From NCBI GenBank assembly GCA_031552185.1, contig JAVBMU010000016.1:1-16710 (forward strand): a stretch of 16,710 nt of DNA, read 5' to 3'. Shown here one piece after another: positions 6,393 through 13,596 of the stretch. The position numbers and the translations under genes are program-made. Source of the stretch: JAVBMU01 sp031552185 (GTDB lineage Bacteria; Actinomycetota; Actinomycetes; Actinomycetales; Cellulomonadaceae). Below the pieces are notes generated by a model, which saw only the letters and a program-made list of their open reading frames with translations, was not told where the DNA came from and did no database searches. The first letter of the stretch is position 1. Each line of letters begins with the position of its first letter.

Positions 6393-7720
6393 TGCGCCGG
6401 CGCGCCCCGATCGCGCGACGTCGGCCGGCGCGCTCCCCGATCGGCCGGGGCGCGCTCGTCGCGGGTCTGCTCTGTGGTCTCGCTTTCGGCCCGGTCGCCG
6501 GCGCGACCGCCCCGAGCGCCGCCGCCGACAACCAGCAGTGCGAGGCGGGCCGGGTCGATTGGATCGCGAGCCCACCCGACGCGTTTGCTGTGCTCGACCC
6601 GGAGCGAGCGTGGCAGAAGGCCCGCGGGGTGACCTCGGTCATCGCGGTCGTCGATTCCGGCATCGACGGGTCTCACCCGCATCTGCGCGATGCAATCGCG
6701 CCCGGTTCGAAGGACCTGGTGAAAGACGGGACCAGGCCGGACGGGCTGACCGACCTCTACCGGCACGGCACGGTGGTGGCCGGCGTCATCGCGGCGCGGG
6801 AACTGCCGGAATCCGGGCTCAAGGGCGTCGCCCCGCGGGCCAAACTGATCTCGGTCCGCGTCTTCCGCGACCTCGGCGAGGACTCGGCCCGCGCCGGCTT
6901 TCAGCCGACCGAGGCCCGCTTGGCCCAGGGCATCAAGTACGCGGCGGACCGCCATGCCACGATCATCAACGTCTCCTTGAGCGTGGACCGCCCTTCGCCC
7001 ACGCTCAAAGACGCGGTGAAGTACGCGACGGCCCGCGGGAGCCTGGTGGTGGCCAGCGCGGGAAGCCGCGACACCGCCGCAGGCTCCACCGACGACGGCC
7101 CGCGCTATCCGGCTGCATACAAAGAGGTGCTCGGGGTGGCCGCCGGCGACGACATCCTCAACCAGGACGGCGTCGGCAACGCGATTCACGGTGAGCACGT
7201 CGATGTTGCCGCGCCGGGCCGGAACGTCCTGAGCGCTTTCGTCGGCGGTGGCGACTGCATCTTCGCCCGGGACAACAAAGCGTCGTCGAGTTGGGCCACC
7301 GCGTATGCCAGCGGTGCTGCGGCGCTGGTCGCCGCCGCGCACCCCGATGAGACACCGGAGCAGTGGGCATACCGGCTGAAGGCGACGGCTTCCCGGCCCG
7401 ATCCCGATCGGCGCGACGACGCCGTCGGCTGGGGGATGATTCGTCCCTACGAGGCAATTACCTTTATTCCCGATTCGACCAAGCGCGGGCCGGCGGACAG
7501 CCCGTTTGCGGACACCAGCAACACGGCGATCCGGCCCGCCGCCGGCACGGTCCAGGTCAGCGACGCCGAACCCGGCTTCCGGACCACCCGGCGCTATCTC
7601 ACCGGCGTCGGCATCGCGGGCGTCGCGCTCCTCGCGATGCTCGGCACCCTCCTGGTCCTGCGCCGCCCCCGCCGCCCCGCGCCGACGACGCCCGACGCCC
7701 CGACACCCCCCGGCAGCTAG
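6392..7720 (+). CDS. mycP: MycP, type VII secretion-associated mycosin (subtilisin-like) with altered active site
   Basis: Mycosins are membrane-anchored periplasmic serine proteases that stabilise the ESX channel and process some substrates. The 442-residue product starts at the ATG overlapping the eccB stop (TGATG). An Arg-rich N region and hydrophobic helix (about 20-40) form the signal peptide. Asp88 (VVDSGIDGSHP) and His125 (RHGTVVAG) are the first two triad residues. The catalytic Ser aligns to Ser300 in SSSWATAYASG, where the family normally has GTSxAxPxxSG. The oxyanion-hole Asn, normally in AGN, is Ser225 in VVASAGSRD. A membrane helix at about 399-418 and a basic Pro-rich tail end the protein. 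Family identity is secure, but the two substitutions make full proteolytic activity doubtful. A structural role in the complex would still be possible. Confidence 0.92.
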   Translation: MRRRAPIARRRPARSPIGRGALVAGLLCGLAFGPVAGATAPSAAADNQQCEAGRVDWIASPPDAFAVLDPERAWQKARGVTSVIAVVDSGIDGSHPHLRDAIAPGSKDLVKDGTRPDGLTDLYRHGTVVAGVIAARELPESGLKGVAPRAKLISVRVFRDLGEDSARAGFQPTEARLAQGIKYAADRHATIINVSLSVDRPSPTLKDAVKYATARGSLVVASAGSRDTAAGSTDDGPRYPAAYKEVLGVAAGDDILNQDGVGNAIHGEHVDVAAPGRNVLSAFVGGGDCIFARDNKASSSWATAYASGAAALVAAAHPDETPEQWAYRLKATASRPDPDRRDDAVGWGMIRPYEAITFIPDSTKRGPADSPFADTSNTAIRPAAGTVQVSDAEPGFRTTRRYLTGVGIAGVALLAMLGTLLVLRRPRRPAPTTPDAPTPPGS

Positions 7721-7721
7721 A

Positions 7722-7769
7722 GCCGGTGCCGGCCGCGACCCCCGCCCGGCGCGACGCGGGACCACCGGC
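7722..7769 (+). terminator. Possible terminator-like nested inverted repeat after mycP
   Basis: GCCGGTG (7722-7728) pairs with CACCGGC (7763-7769). Inside it CCCGC (7741-7745) pairs with GCGGG (7756-7760). It begins one base after the mycP stop. There is no T-tract, so this is at best a weak or non-canonical terminator at the end of the ESX operon. Confidence 0.25.
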
Positions 7770-7842
7770 CCCTGCCGCGAGCGCCGTGCCCCGTGCCAGA
7801 CTGGCGACAACCACCCACCCCAGCCCGTGAGGACATGCCGCC

Positions 7843-8889
7843 ATGCCGTCGTCGTCCACCGCCCCGTCGTCGTCCACCGCCCCGTCCGCCTTCATCGCCG
7901 GCCTGCCCAAGTGCGAGTTGCACCTGCACATCGAGGGCACCCTCGAACCCGAGGAAAAACTCGCGATGGCGCGGCGGAACGGGATCGAACTCCCGTACCG
8001 CACGGTCGAGGAGATCAAGGCGACCTATGTCTTCGACTCCCTGGCCACCTTCCTGCCCGGGTATTACGACGGCATGCGGGTCCTTCGCACGGAGCAGGAC
8101 TTCCACGACCTGGCGTGGGCCTACCTGACCAAAGCCGACGCGCAGAACGTGCGCTGGGTGGAAATGTTCTTCGACCCGCAGGCGCACACGTCCCGCGGCG
8201 TGCCGTTCCCGGCCGTGATCCGAGGCCTGCGGTCCGTCATCCTGCGGGCCGAACGGGAGCTGACCGTCCGAGCCGGCCTCATCCTGTGCTTCCTGCGGGA
8301 CTTCTCCGCCGAGTACGCCATGGCGACGCTGATGGAGGCGCTTCCGTTCAAGGAGTGGATCCTCGGCGTCGGGCTGGACTCCGACGAGCGGGACAACCCG
8401 CCGGCGAAGTTCGCCGAGGTCTTCGCCCGCGCCCGGGCCGAGGGCTTCCAGTTGACCATGCACTGCGACGTCGACCAGGCGAACACGACCGAGCACATCC
8501 GCCAGGCGCTCGACGACATCGGCGTGGACCGGATCGACCACGGCTCGAACGCCGCGGACGACCCGGCGTTGGTCGCCCGGCTGGTGGAGCGCGGCGTCGG
8601 CCTCACGATGTGCCCAGTCTCCAACTCATTCGTCACCGGACACTGCTACGCGGACAAGTACCTCGCCCTACGCGACGCCGGCATCCGGATTGCGGTGAAC
8701 TCCGACGACCCGTCCTACATGCAGGGCTACATCAACGCGAACTTCGAGGCCCTGGCCGCCGAAGCGGCGCTGGCCCCGGCGGACCTCGCCCGGATCAGCC
8801 GGGACGCCTTCACGATCGCGTGGCTGCCCGCGCACGTTCGGGAGCGGTACCTGGCCGAGGTGGACGCCTATCTGGCCGAAAACGGCTGA
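7843..8889 (+). CDS. Adenosine/adenine deaminase family amidohydrolase with variant catalytic motif
   Basis: This is a zinc-dependent amidohydrolase of the adenosine deaminase superfamily, 348 residues. KCELHLHIEG (His27, His29) supplies two metal ligands. His207, His233 (IDHG) and Asp288/Asp289 (NSDDPS) complete the usual site. The IEGTLEPE signature, FFDPQAHTSRGV and GVGLDSDE resemble the adenine deaminase branch more than true adenosine deaminases. The usual HAGE motif, whose Glu is the proton shuttle, is replaced by HCDVDQ (207-212), so the canonical Glu is absent at its normal position. The substrate may differ from adenine. The ATG follows GAGGAC (7827-7832) at ten bases. Residues 2-13 come from an 18-bp tandem duplication (PSSSTA twice). 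It stands alone between the ESX operon and the SDR gene. Confidence 0.85.
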   Translation: MPSSSTAPSSSTAPSAFIAGLPKCELHLHIEGTLEPEEKLAMARRNGIELPYRTVEEIKATYVFDSLATFLPGYYDGMRVLRTEQDFHDLAWAYLTKADAQNVRWVEMFFDPQAHTSRGVPFPAVIRGLRSVILRAERELTVRAGLILCFLRDFSAEYAMATLMEALPFKEWILGVGLDSDERDNPPAKFAEVFARARAEGFQLTMHCDVDQANTTEHIRQALDDIGVDRIDHGSNAADDPALVARLVERGVGLTMCPVSNSFVTGHCYADKYLALRDAGIRIAVNSDDPSYMQGYINANFEALAAEAALAPADLARISRDAFTIAWLPAHVRERYLAEVDAYLAENG

Positions 8890-8917
8890 TGCCTGGCCGG
8901 CCGACCCAGTCAACCCT

Positions 8918-8956
8918 CTCGTGAAGGTCTTCACAAACCCGAAATTTGTTCACGAG
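8918..8956. promoter_or_regulatory. Operator-like inverted-repeat cluster upstream of the SDR gene
   Basis: Several nested symmetries sit in the 197-bp gap between the deaminase and SDR genes. GTGAAG-GT-CTTCAC is a near-continuous palindrome (8921-8934). CTCGTGAA (8918-8925) and TTCACGAG (8949-8956) are perfect inverted copies. ACAAA (8933-8937) mirrors TTTGT (8945-8949). The half-site TTCAC therefore occurs twice in one orientation, 19 bp apart, and once inverted. A TATGGT -10-like box lies downstream at 8992-8997 without a convincing -35. No T-tract follows, so an operator is likelier than a terminator. Confidence 0.4.
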
Positions 8957-9086
8957 TTGGACTCATCCTGTCGGCGCGATCGCGCTCCGAATATGGTTAG
9001 GCCGTACCTGCATGCGAGAAACCGCACAAAAGGTGCAGTCATTCGGAACCATCGTGGCGTCATTGCGCCCGGATGAGGAGGAACGC

Positions 9087-9842
9087 ATGTCCCGTTTCGA
9101 AAACAAGGTCGCCCTGGTTACCGGCGGCGGCTCCGGCATCGGCGAGGCGGTAGCGCTCGAACTCGCGTCCGAAGGGGCGAGCGTCGTCGTCGTGGACCTC
9201 AACCTCGCCGGCGCACAGAAGGTCGTGGACCGGATCGTCGGTGAGGGCGGCAAGGCTGTCGCCTTCGAGGGCGACGCCGCCAACCCCGGCGACAACGAAG
9301 CGTCGGTGGACCTGGCCGTCACGACCTACGGAGCGCTTCACCTGGCCGTGAACAACGCGGGTATCGGCGGCGAGGCCGGCCCCGCGGGCGAGGTCTCGAT
9401 CGAGGGCTGGCTGAAGGTCATCAACGTCAACCTCAACGGCGTCTTTTACGGGATGCGCTACCAGATCCCGGCGATGCTCGAGGCGGGCGGGGGCTCCATC
9501 GTCAACCTGTCGTCGATCCACGGCAGCGTCGCGACGCCGTTCGGCGGCAACTCCGCGTACACGGCGGCCAAGCACGGCGTCGTCGGCCTGACCAAGAACG
9601 CGGCGAACGAGTACGGCGCCAAGGGCATCCGGATCAACGCGATCGGCCCGGCCTACATCGAGACCCCGCTGCTCGGTGGGCTGCAGGCGGAGATCAAGGC
9701 CGAACTCATCAAGAACCACCCGATCGGCCGGCTCGGCCGCGCCGAGGAGGTCTCGGCCCTGGCGACCTTCCTGCTGTCCGACGCCGCGTCCTTCATCACC
9801 GGCAGCTACCACCTGGTCGACGGCGGCTACACCGCTCGGTAA
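9087..9842 (+). CDS. SDR family NAD(P)-dependent oxidoreductase, 251 aa
   Basis: This is a classical short-chain dehydrogenase/reductase. The cofactor loop TGGGSGIG is at residues 12-19. An acidic Asp after the second strand (VVVDLN, residue ~37) suggests an NAD(H) preference. NNAG is at 89-92, and the catalytic residues are Asn115, Ser143, Tyr158 and Lys162. The stretch between Ser143 and Tyr158 is two residues longer than the commonest spacing. The end is the usual ITGSYHLVDGGYTAR. I chose the ATG at 9087 because GAGGAGGAA (9076-9084) is an excellent ribosome binding site; an in-frame ATG at 8946 would add 47 residues of non-SDR sequence. The substrate cannot be told from sequence. It is monocistronic and ends at a strong stem shared with the convergent DAHP synthase gene. 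Confidence 0.93.
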   Translation: MSRFENKVALVTGGGSGIGEAVALELASEGASVVVVDLNLAGAQKVVDRIVGEGGKAVAFEGDAANPGDNEASVDLAVTTYGALHLAVNNAGIGGEAGPAGEVSIEGWLKVINVNLNGVFYGMRYQIPAMLEAGGGSIVNLSSIHGSVATPFGGNSAYTAAKHGVVGLTKNAANEYGAKGIRINAIGPAYIETPLLGGLQAEIKAELIKNHPIGRLGRAEEVSALATFLLSDAASFITGSYHLVDGGYTAR

Positions 9843-9858
9843 CCCCGGTACCATTGCG

Positions 9859-9900
9859 CCCGCCCGGGCAGCGGCGACGTCGGCGCTGCCCGGGCGGGCA
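9859..9900. terminator. Bidirectional terminator stem between SDR and DAHP synthase genes
   Basis: A perfect 16-bp inverted repeat (GCCCGCCCGGGCAGCG at 9859-9874, its complement at 9885-9900) encloses a 10-nt loop. It can be extended by ATT/AAT if a two-base bulge is allowed. It lies 16 bp past the SDR stop and 3 bp before the convergent DAHP synthase stop, so it can serve both genes. There is no long T-tract, as is common in high-GC actinobacteria. Confidence 0.8.
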
Positions 9901-9903
9901 ATC

Positions 9904-11061
9904 TCAGGTCCGACGCGTACGGACCGCGCCGGCGAGGCCGCGCAGCAGGTCGGCGGTCGTGGACCAGTCGATGCATGCGTCCGTCACGGACTGCCCGTAC
10001 ACCAGGCCCGACGCGGCGGGCCGCTGCGCGCCGGCGACGAGGAACGACTCCAGCATCAGCCCGGTGATACCCCGCTCCCCCGCGGCGAGGCGCTCGGTGA
10101 GTTCGCGCACCACGGCGGCCTGCCGCTCGTGGTCCTTACCGGAGTTGCCGTGCGAGGCATCGACGACGACGCCGCGCGCGGCAATCGGCCCCAGCCCGGC
10201 CGCCCGGGCGACCGCCAGCGCGGCCGCGACATCGGCGGCCGCGTAGTTCGGCCCGGTCCGCCCGCCGCGCAGGATGACGTGGCAGTCCGGGTTGCCCTTC
10301 GTCTCGACCGCAGCGGCCCGCCCCTGCGCATCCATGCCGAAGAAGGTGTGCTCGCTCGCGGCCGTGAGGCAGCCGTCCACCGCGACCTGCACGTCGCCGT
10401 CGGTCGCATTCTTGAAGCCGACCGGCATCGACAGGCCGGAAGCCAACTGCCGGTGCACCTGGCTCTCGGAATTCCGCGCCCCGATGGCTCCCCACGTGAC
10501 GGCGTCGGCGATGTACTGCGGACTGGTCGGCTCCAGGAATTCGCACGCCGCCGGAACCCCGGCGTCGAGCACGCCGAGCAGCACGTGCCGCGCCAGCCGC
10601 AGCCCGAGCCGGACGTCGTGCGTCCCGTCGAGGTGAGGATCGTTGATCAGGCCCTTCCAGCCGACGGTCGTCCGCGGTTTCTCGAAGTACACCCGCATCA
10701 CGATCACCAGGTCGTCGGCCAGATCCCGGGCCAGCGCCCCGAGCCGACCCGCGTAGTCGAGGGCCGCCACCGGATCATGCACCGAGCACGGCCCGACGAC
10801 GACGAGGAGCCGATCGTCCTCGCCCGTCAGGGCGGCGCGGACCTCCTGCCGGCTGCGGGTGACCAGCGCGGAGCGGTCCGCGCCGAGGGGCAGACCCGCC
10901 AGCATGGCCCTCGGGGCCGGCAGCGGATCCAGCGCGCGTACCCGCAGGTCAGAGGTGCCACCCCGGGCATCGGCGGGCGCGCCCCGGGCATCGGCGCGGG
11001 CAGATTCGGTCACATCACCGGCCGGATCGGGCCGGGCGTCAGGTCGAGTGGTCACGGTCAC
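9904..11061 (-). CDS. 3-deoxy-7-phosphoheptulonate (DAHP) synthase, class I
   Basis: This enzyme condenses phosphoenolpyruvate and erythrose 4-phosphate, the first step of the shikimate pathway to Trp, Tyr and Phe. The AroF/G/H-type signatures are all present: GPCSVHDP (residues 90-97), RVYFEKPRTTVGWKGL, GARNSESQVHRQLASGLS, PVGFKNATDG, and DASHGNSGKDHERQ near the C terminus. I chose the GTG at 11061 because GGAGGAG lies five bases upstream, giving 385 residues. The first ~38 residues are an Ala/Asp/Arg-rich low-complexity extension absent from typical ~350-residue homologues. The open frame continues to 11253, but that stretch overlaps the attenuator and leader peptide and is probably untranslated. 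Regulation by aromatic amino acids at the level of transcription is suggested by the upstream leader. Confidence 0.92.
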   Translation of the reverse strand: MTVTTRPDARPDPAGDVTESARADARGAPADARGGTSDLRVRALDPLPAPRAMLAGLPLGADRSALVTRSRQEVRAALTGEDDRLLVVVGPCSVHDPVAALDYAGRLGALARDLADDLVIVMRVYFEKPRTTVGWKGLINDPHLDGTHDVRLGLRLARHVLLGVLDAGVPAACEFLEPTSPQYIADAVTWGAIGARNSESQVHRQLASGLSMPVGFKNATDGDVQVAVDGCLTAASEHTFFGMDAQGRAAAVETKGNPDCHVILRGGRTGPNYAAADVAAALAVARAAGLGPIAARGVVVDASHGNSGKDHERQAAVVRELTERLAAGERGITGLMLESFLVAGAQRPAASGLVYGQSVTDACIDWSTTADLLRGLAGAVRTRRT

Positions 11062-11141
11062 GTCGTCTCCTCCAGCGGTGCGGCCATCAGGTCCGGACGG
11101 ATCGTTCGCCGCACCACCGTCAGCGAGCCGCCTCATGACGA

Positions 11142-11172
11142 AGGGCCTGGACGCGTCCGCGTCCAAGGCCCT
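11142..11172 (-). promoter_or_regulatory. Attenuator-like hairpin upstream of DAHP synthase
   Basis: On the minus strand a 15-nt arm (11172-11158) pairs with a 14-nt arm (11155-11142), with one bulged U and a 2-nt centre, and UUCGUC follows. It lies 26 nt after the stop of the leader peptide and about 80 nt before the DAHP synthase start. A competing pairing is possible: GCCGTGC in the leader tail can pair with GCACAGGGC, which includes the left arm of this stem. These are the elements of translation-coupled attenuation; the exact alternative fold is inferred by eye. Confidence 0.5.
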
Positions 11173-11198
11173 GTGCCGGCTCCGGGTGGATGGTGTCG

Positions 11199-11267
11199 TC
11201 AGGCGCGCGCCCGCACGGCTCCACCAGGAGCCCGCGTAAAGCGGCGATACCAACGGCTTGGTTCCAC
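11199..11267 (-). CDS. Putative leaderless leader peptide with Trp, Tyr and Phe codons (22 aa)
   Basis: A 22-codon frame begins with GTG at 11267 and ends with TGA at 11199. It includes the stretch SRWYRRF, placing Trp, Tyr and Phe codons within five positions. The Tyr and Phe codons are TAT and TTT, which are rare in DNA this GC-rich. All three end products of the pathway begun by the downstream DAHP synthase are thus represented. There is no ribosome binding site, but a promoter -10 box ends exactly seven bases before the GTG, so the transcript would start at or next to the start codon. A strong hairpin follows at 11172-11142. I read this as a ribosome-sensing leader for attenuation. The main doubt is that such a short frame could arise by chance. 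Confidence 0.45.
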   Translation of the reverse strand: MEPSRWYRRFTRAPGGAVRARA

Positions 11268-11274
11268 GCCGATG

Positions 11275-11303
11275 ACGCTAGCCTGCCCGCCGCCGGCAAG
11301 CAA
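11275..11303 (-). promoter_or_regulatory. Promoter of the DAHP synthase leader transcript
   Basis: On the minus strand TTGCTT (11303-11298) and TAGCGT (11280-11275) are 17 bp apart, and the -10 matches TANNNT. The -10 box ends seven bases before the GTG of the putative leader peptide, predicting a leaderless mRNA. The match at -35 is only fair. Confidence 0.45.
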
Positions 11304-11365
11304 GGCCGTTCCGCCGACCGGTCGCCGGGGTTCGGACGATCGTCCAGGCACGCGGGTACTACGTT

Positions 11366-11395
11366 TTCGAGACATTGCCCCGAGCCAAGTACTCT
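11366..11395 (+). promoter_or_regulatory. Probable leaderless promoter of the NUDIX gene
   Basis: TACTCT (11390-11395) fits TANNNT and ends seven bases before the ATG at 11403. A weak -35, TTCGAG (11366-11371), lies 18 bp upstream. No ribosome binding site precedes the ATG, which agrees with a leaderless transcript. Confidence 0.4.
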
Positions 11396-11402
11396 TTTCC
11401 GC

Positions 11403-11900
11403 ATGGCCATTCCAGAATTCGTCCTGGCCTTGCGCGAGCGAGTAGGCACCGATCTGCTGTGGTTGCCGGGGGTGACCGGCGTCGTACGCGACGACGCCGG
11501 GCGAGTCCTCCTGGTCAAGCGCGCCGACACGGGGCGCTGGGCACTGATCAGCGGAATTCTCGAACCGGGTGAGGAGCCTGCGGCCGGACTCGTCCGCGAG
11601 GTCCTCGAGGAGACGGGCGTCGACGTCGTCGTGACCGCCTTGACCGGCATCAGCGTCACGCCGCCGGAGACGTACTCGAACGGGGACCGGTCGCAGTACC
11701 TCGACCTGTGCTTCCTGTGCCGGACGGTGTCCTCGTCGTCGGCTGCGGCCGCCCACCCGGCCGACGACGAATCGACCGACGTCGGCTGGTACCACCTGAC
11801 CGCCCTGCCGGGCGACCTCGAGCCGAGTTCCGAGGAGCGGCTCGGCCACGCCTTGGCCCACCTCGTGGCCCCCGCCCGCGGCACCCACTTCGCCGTCTGA
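11403..11900 (+). CDS. NUDIX hydrolase, 165 aa
   Basis: NUDIX enzymes hydrolyse nucleoside diphosphates linked to another group, such as damaged nucleotides or ADP-ribose. A complete Nudix box is present at residues 51-73 (GILEPGEE, then REVLEETGV), matching GX5EX7REUXEEXGU. The preceding GRWALISG strand and the later DESTDVGWYHLTAL strand fit the fold. A Ser/Ala-rich insert at about residues 110-120 sits before the last strands. I chose the ATG at 11403; there is no ribosome binding site, but a -10 box lies seven bases upstream, so leaderless translation is likely. The open frame extends to 11190 in the same phase, but that region belongs to the divergent DAHP synthase leader. The substrate is undetermined. 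Confidence 0.9.
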   Translation: MAIPEFVLALRERVGTDLLWLPGVTGVVRDDAGRVLLVKRADTGRWALISGILEPGEEPAAGLVREVLEETGVDVVVTALTGISVTPPETYSNGDRSQYLDLCFLCRTVSSSSAAAAHPADDESTDVGWYHLTALPGDLEPSSEERLGHALAHLVAPARGTHFAV

Positions 11901-11973
11901 CCGGTCCGCCCCGGCTGCCCCGGCCTACCGGGCTGCCCGGGCCTGCCCGGCTACCCACCCCCCGTGCGCGCTG

Positions 11974-12045
11974 GTGACAACGTGGTCACAATGCCCAAGC
12001 GCGGGTGGACGATCGGCCCCCGCGACGGTGCGGTCCTGCCGGCAG
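11974..12045. promoter_or_regulatory. Short palindromes upstream of the permease gene
   Basis: GTGAC (11974-11978) and GTCAC (11985-11989) form an inverted repeat with a 6-bp centre. CTGCCGGCAG is a perfect 10-bp palindrome at 12036-12045. Both are in the 172-bp gap before the permease and could be operator sites, though I find no convincing promoter boxes. A GC-rich run of CCGGGC/GCCCGG elements at about 11929-11950 could end the NUDIX transcript. Confidence 0.25.
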
Positions 12046-12072
12046 TTCGCCCGGACACCCTCGGGAGGCGGA

Positions 12073-13596
12073 ATGACCCGTTCGGACCTTGATCGCGCCA
12101 CGACGGCGCACTCGCCCGACGGCAAGGGCCTGGCCACCGGCACGCTCGGCCTGGTCGGCTCCACCGTCATCGGCCTGGCCTCGACGGCCCCGGTTTATTC
12201 GCTGGCGGCGACGCTGGGGTTCGTGGTCATTGCGGTCGGCCCGCAGGCGCCGATCGCCTTTGTGATCGCCTTCGTCCCGATGCTGCTCATCGCCTTCGCC
12301 TACCGGGAGCTGAATCGCGAGGTGCCGGACTGCGGCACCTCCTTCACCTGGGCCACCAAGGCGTTCGGGCCGCGGATCGGCTGGATGGGCGGGTGGGGCG
12401 TGGCGGTCGCGGGCACGGTGGTCCTGGCGAACCTCGCGCAGGTCGGCGGCACGTACTTCTGGCTGCTGTTCAGCGAGGACCTCGCCGAGAACACGGGCCT
12501 GGTCACGGCCACCGGCGTCGTCTTCATCGCGCTGATGTGTTGGATCAGTTACCGCGGGCTGGAGATCGGCGAGCGGCTGCAGAACGTCCTGCTGGCGATC
12601 CAGTACCTCGCGCTCGCGCTCTTCGTCGGCTTCGCCGCCTGGTCCGTGGCCCGGGGCACGGCCCCGGCGGGTTCGACGACGCCCCAATGGTCCTGGTTCA
12701 ACCCGTTCGCCTTCGAGTCCGTGGACGGTCTGGTCGAGGCGGTCATCCTCGCCCTGTTCATCTACTGGGGCTGGGACACCTGCCTCGCGCTGAACGAGGA
12801 GACCCGCGACCCCCGGCGGATTCCGGGCCGCGCCGCCGTCCTGACCACCGTGATCCTGCTGGTCACATACGTGGGCGTCACGGTTGCGACCATGAGCTAC
12901 GCCGGGCTCGGCACCGGCGGCATCGGGCTGGGCAATGAGGACAACGCCGACGACGTCTTCTTCGCCGTCCGGGAGGCGCTCCTGGGACCGTGGGCCTGGT
13001 TCCTCGTGGTCGCGGTGGCGGTCTCCGCCGTCTCCTCCACTCAGACGACGATTCTGCCCACCGCGCGCGGGACGCTCGCCATGGCCGTTTACCGGGCATT
13101 GCCGGCCCGTTTCGCCCAGGTGCACCCGCGGTACCGGACGCCGTCGTTCAGCACCGTCCTGATGGCGGTGGTCGCCATCGCCTTCTACGTCGGGATGACG
13201 CTGATCAGCGAGAACATCCTGGAGGACACAATCCTGTCGCTCGGGCTGGCGATCGCGTTCTACTACGGGATCACGGGCTTCGCCTGCGTGTTCTACTTCC
13301 GAGACTCGCTGTTCGATTCGGCGGCACATTTCTTCGGGCGGTTCCTGTTCCCGCTGCTCGGCGCGGGGATGCTGACCGCGGCATTCGTGTACTCCGCGCA
13401 GGACATGTTCAACCCGGACTTCGGCAGCACCAGCCTCTTCGGCATCGGCGGGGTCTTCGTGGTGGGGATCGGCGCGCTGGTGATCGGGGCGGTGCTGATG
13501 ATCGTGTGGTCCTTCTTCGACGGCAGCCGCCCGTTCTTCCGGGGCGAATCGCTCAACCGGGATACGGCGGTGCTCGTGCCCGACGAAGCACTATGA
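12073..13596 (+). CDS. APC superfamily amino acid/amine permease, 507 aa
   Basis: This is a secondary transporter of the amino acid-polyamine-organocation superfamily in the cytoplasmic membrane. The N-terminal GLVGSTVIGLASTAPVYSLA is the typical helix 1 with its unwound Gly-rich substrate segment, and FAYRELNREVPDCGTSFTWA is the conserved region of helices 2-3. About twelve membrane helices follow, including IYWGWDTCLALNEETRDP in the helix 6-7 region. The chain of 507 residues is normal. GGGAGG (12063-12068) precedes the ATG. The next gene encodes an FAD amine/amino-acid oxidase and starts within 11 bases, so the permease probably imports that enzyme's substrate. The exact substrate (amino acid or polyamine) cannot be told. 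An upstream in-frame start at 11974 would add 33 unhelpful residues. Confidence 0.9.
   Translation: MTRSDLDRATTAHSPDGKGLATGTLGLVGSTVIGLASTAPVYSLAATLGFVVIAVGPQAPIAFVIAFVPMLLIAFAYRELNREVPDCGTSFTWATKAFGPRIGWMGGWGVAVAGTVVLANLAQVGGTYFWLLFSEDLAENTGLVTATGVVFIALMCWISYRGLEIGERLQNVLLAIQYLALALFVGFAAWSVARGTAPAGSTTPQWSWFNPFAFESVDGLVEAVILALFIYWGWDTCLALNEETRDPRRIPGRAAVLTTVILLVTYVGVTVATMSYAGLGTGGIGLGNEDNADDVFFAVREALLGPWAWFLVVAVAVSAVSSTQTTILPTARGTLAMAVYRALPARFAQVHPRYRTPSFSTVLMAVVAIAFYVGMTLISENILEDTILSLGLAIAFYYGITGFACVFYFRDSLFDSAAHFFGRFLFPLLGAGMLTAAFVYSAQDMFNPDFGSTSLFGIGGVFVVGIGALVIGAVLMIVWSFFDGSRPFFRGESLNRDTAVLVPDEAL

Noticed and set aside
8946..9086. Upstream in-frame start for the SDR gene at 8946
   Set aside because: The 47 extra residues are not SDR-like, overlap the operator-like repeats, and the ATG at 9087 has an excellent ribosome binding site.
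11062..11253. N-terminal extension of DAHP synthase to a TTG at 11253
   Set aside because: GTG 11061 has a strong ribosome binding site at ideal spacing; the extension would run through the putative attenuator and has no family counterpart.
9676..11445. 589-codon plus-strand frame across the DAHP synthase region
   Set aside because: It is antisense to a gene with every DAHP synthase motif, and its own translation shows no domain.
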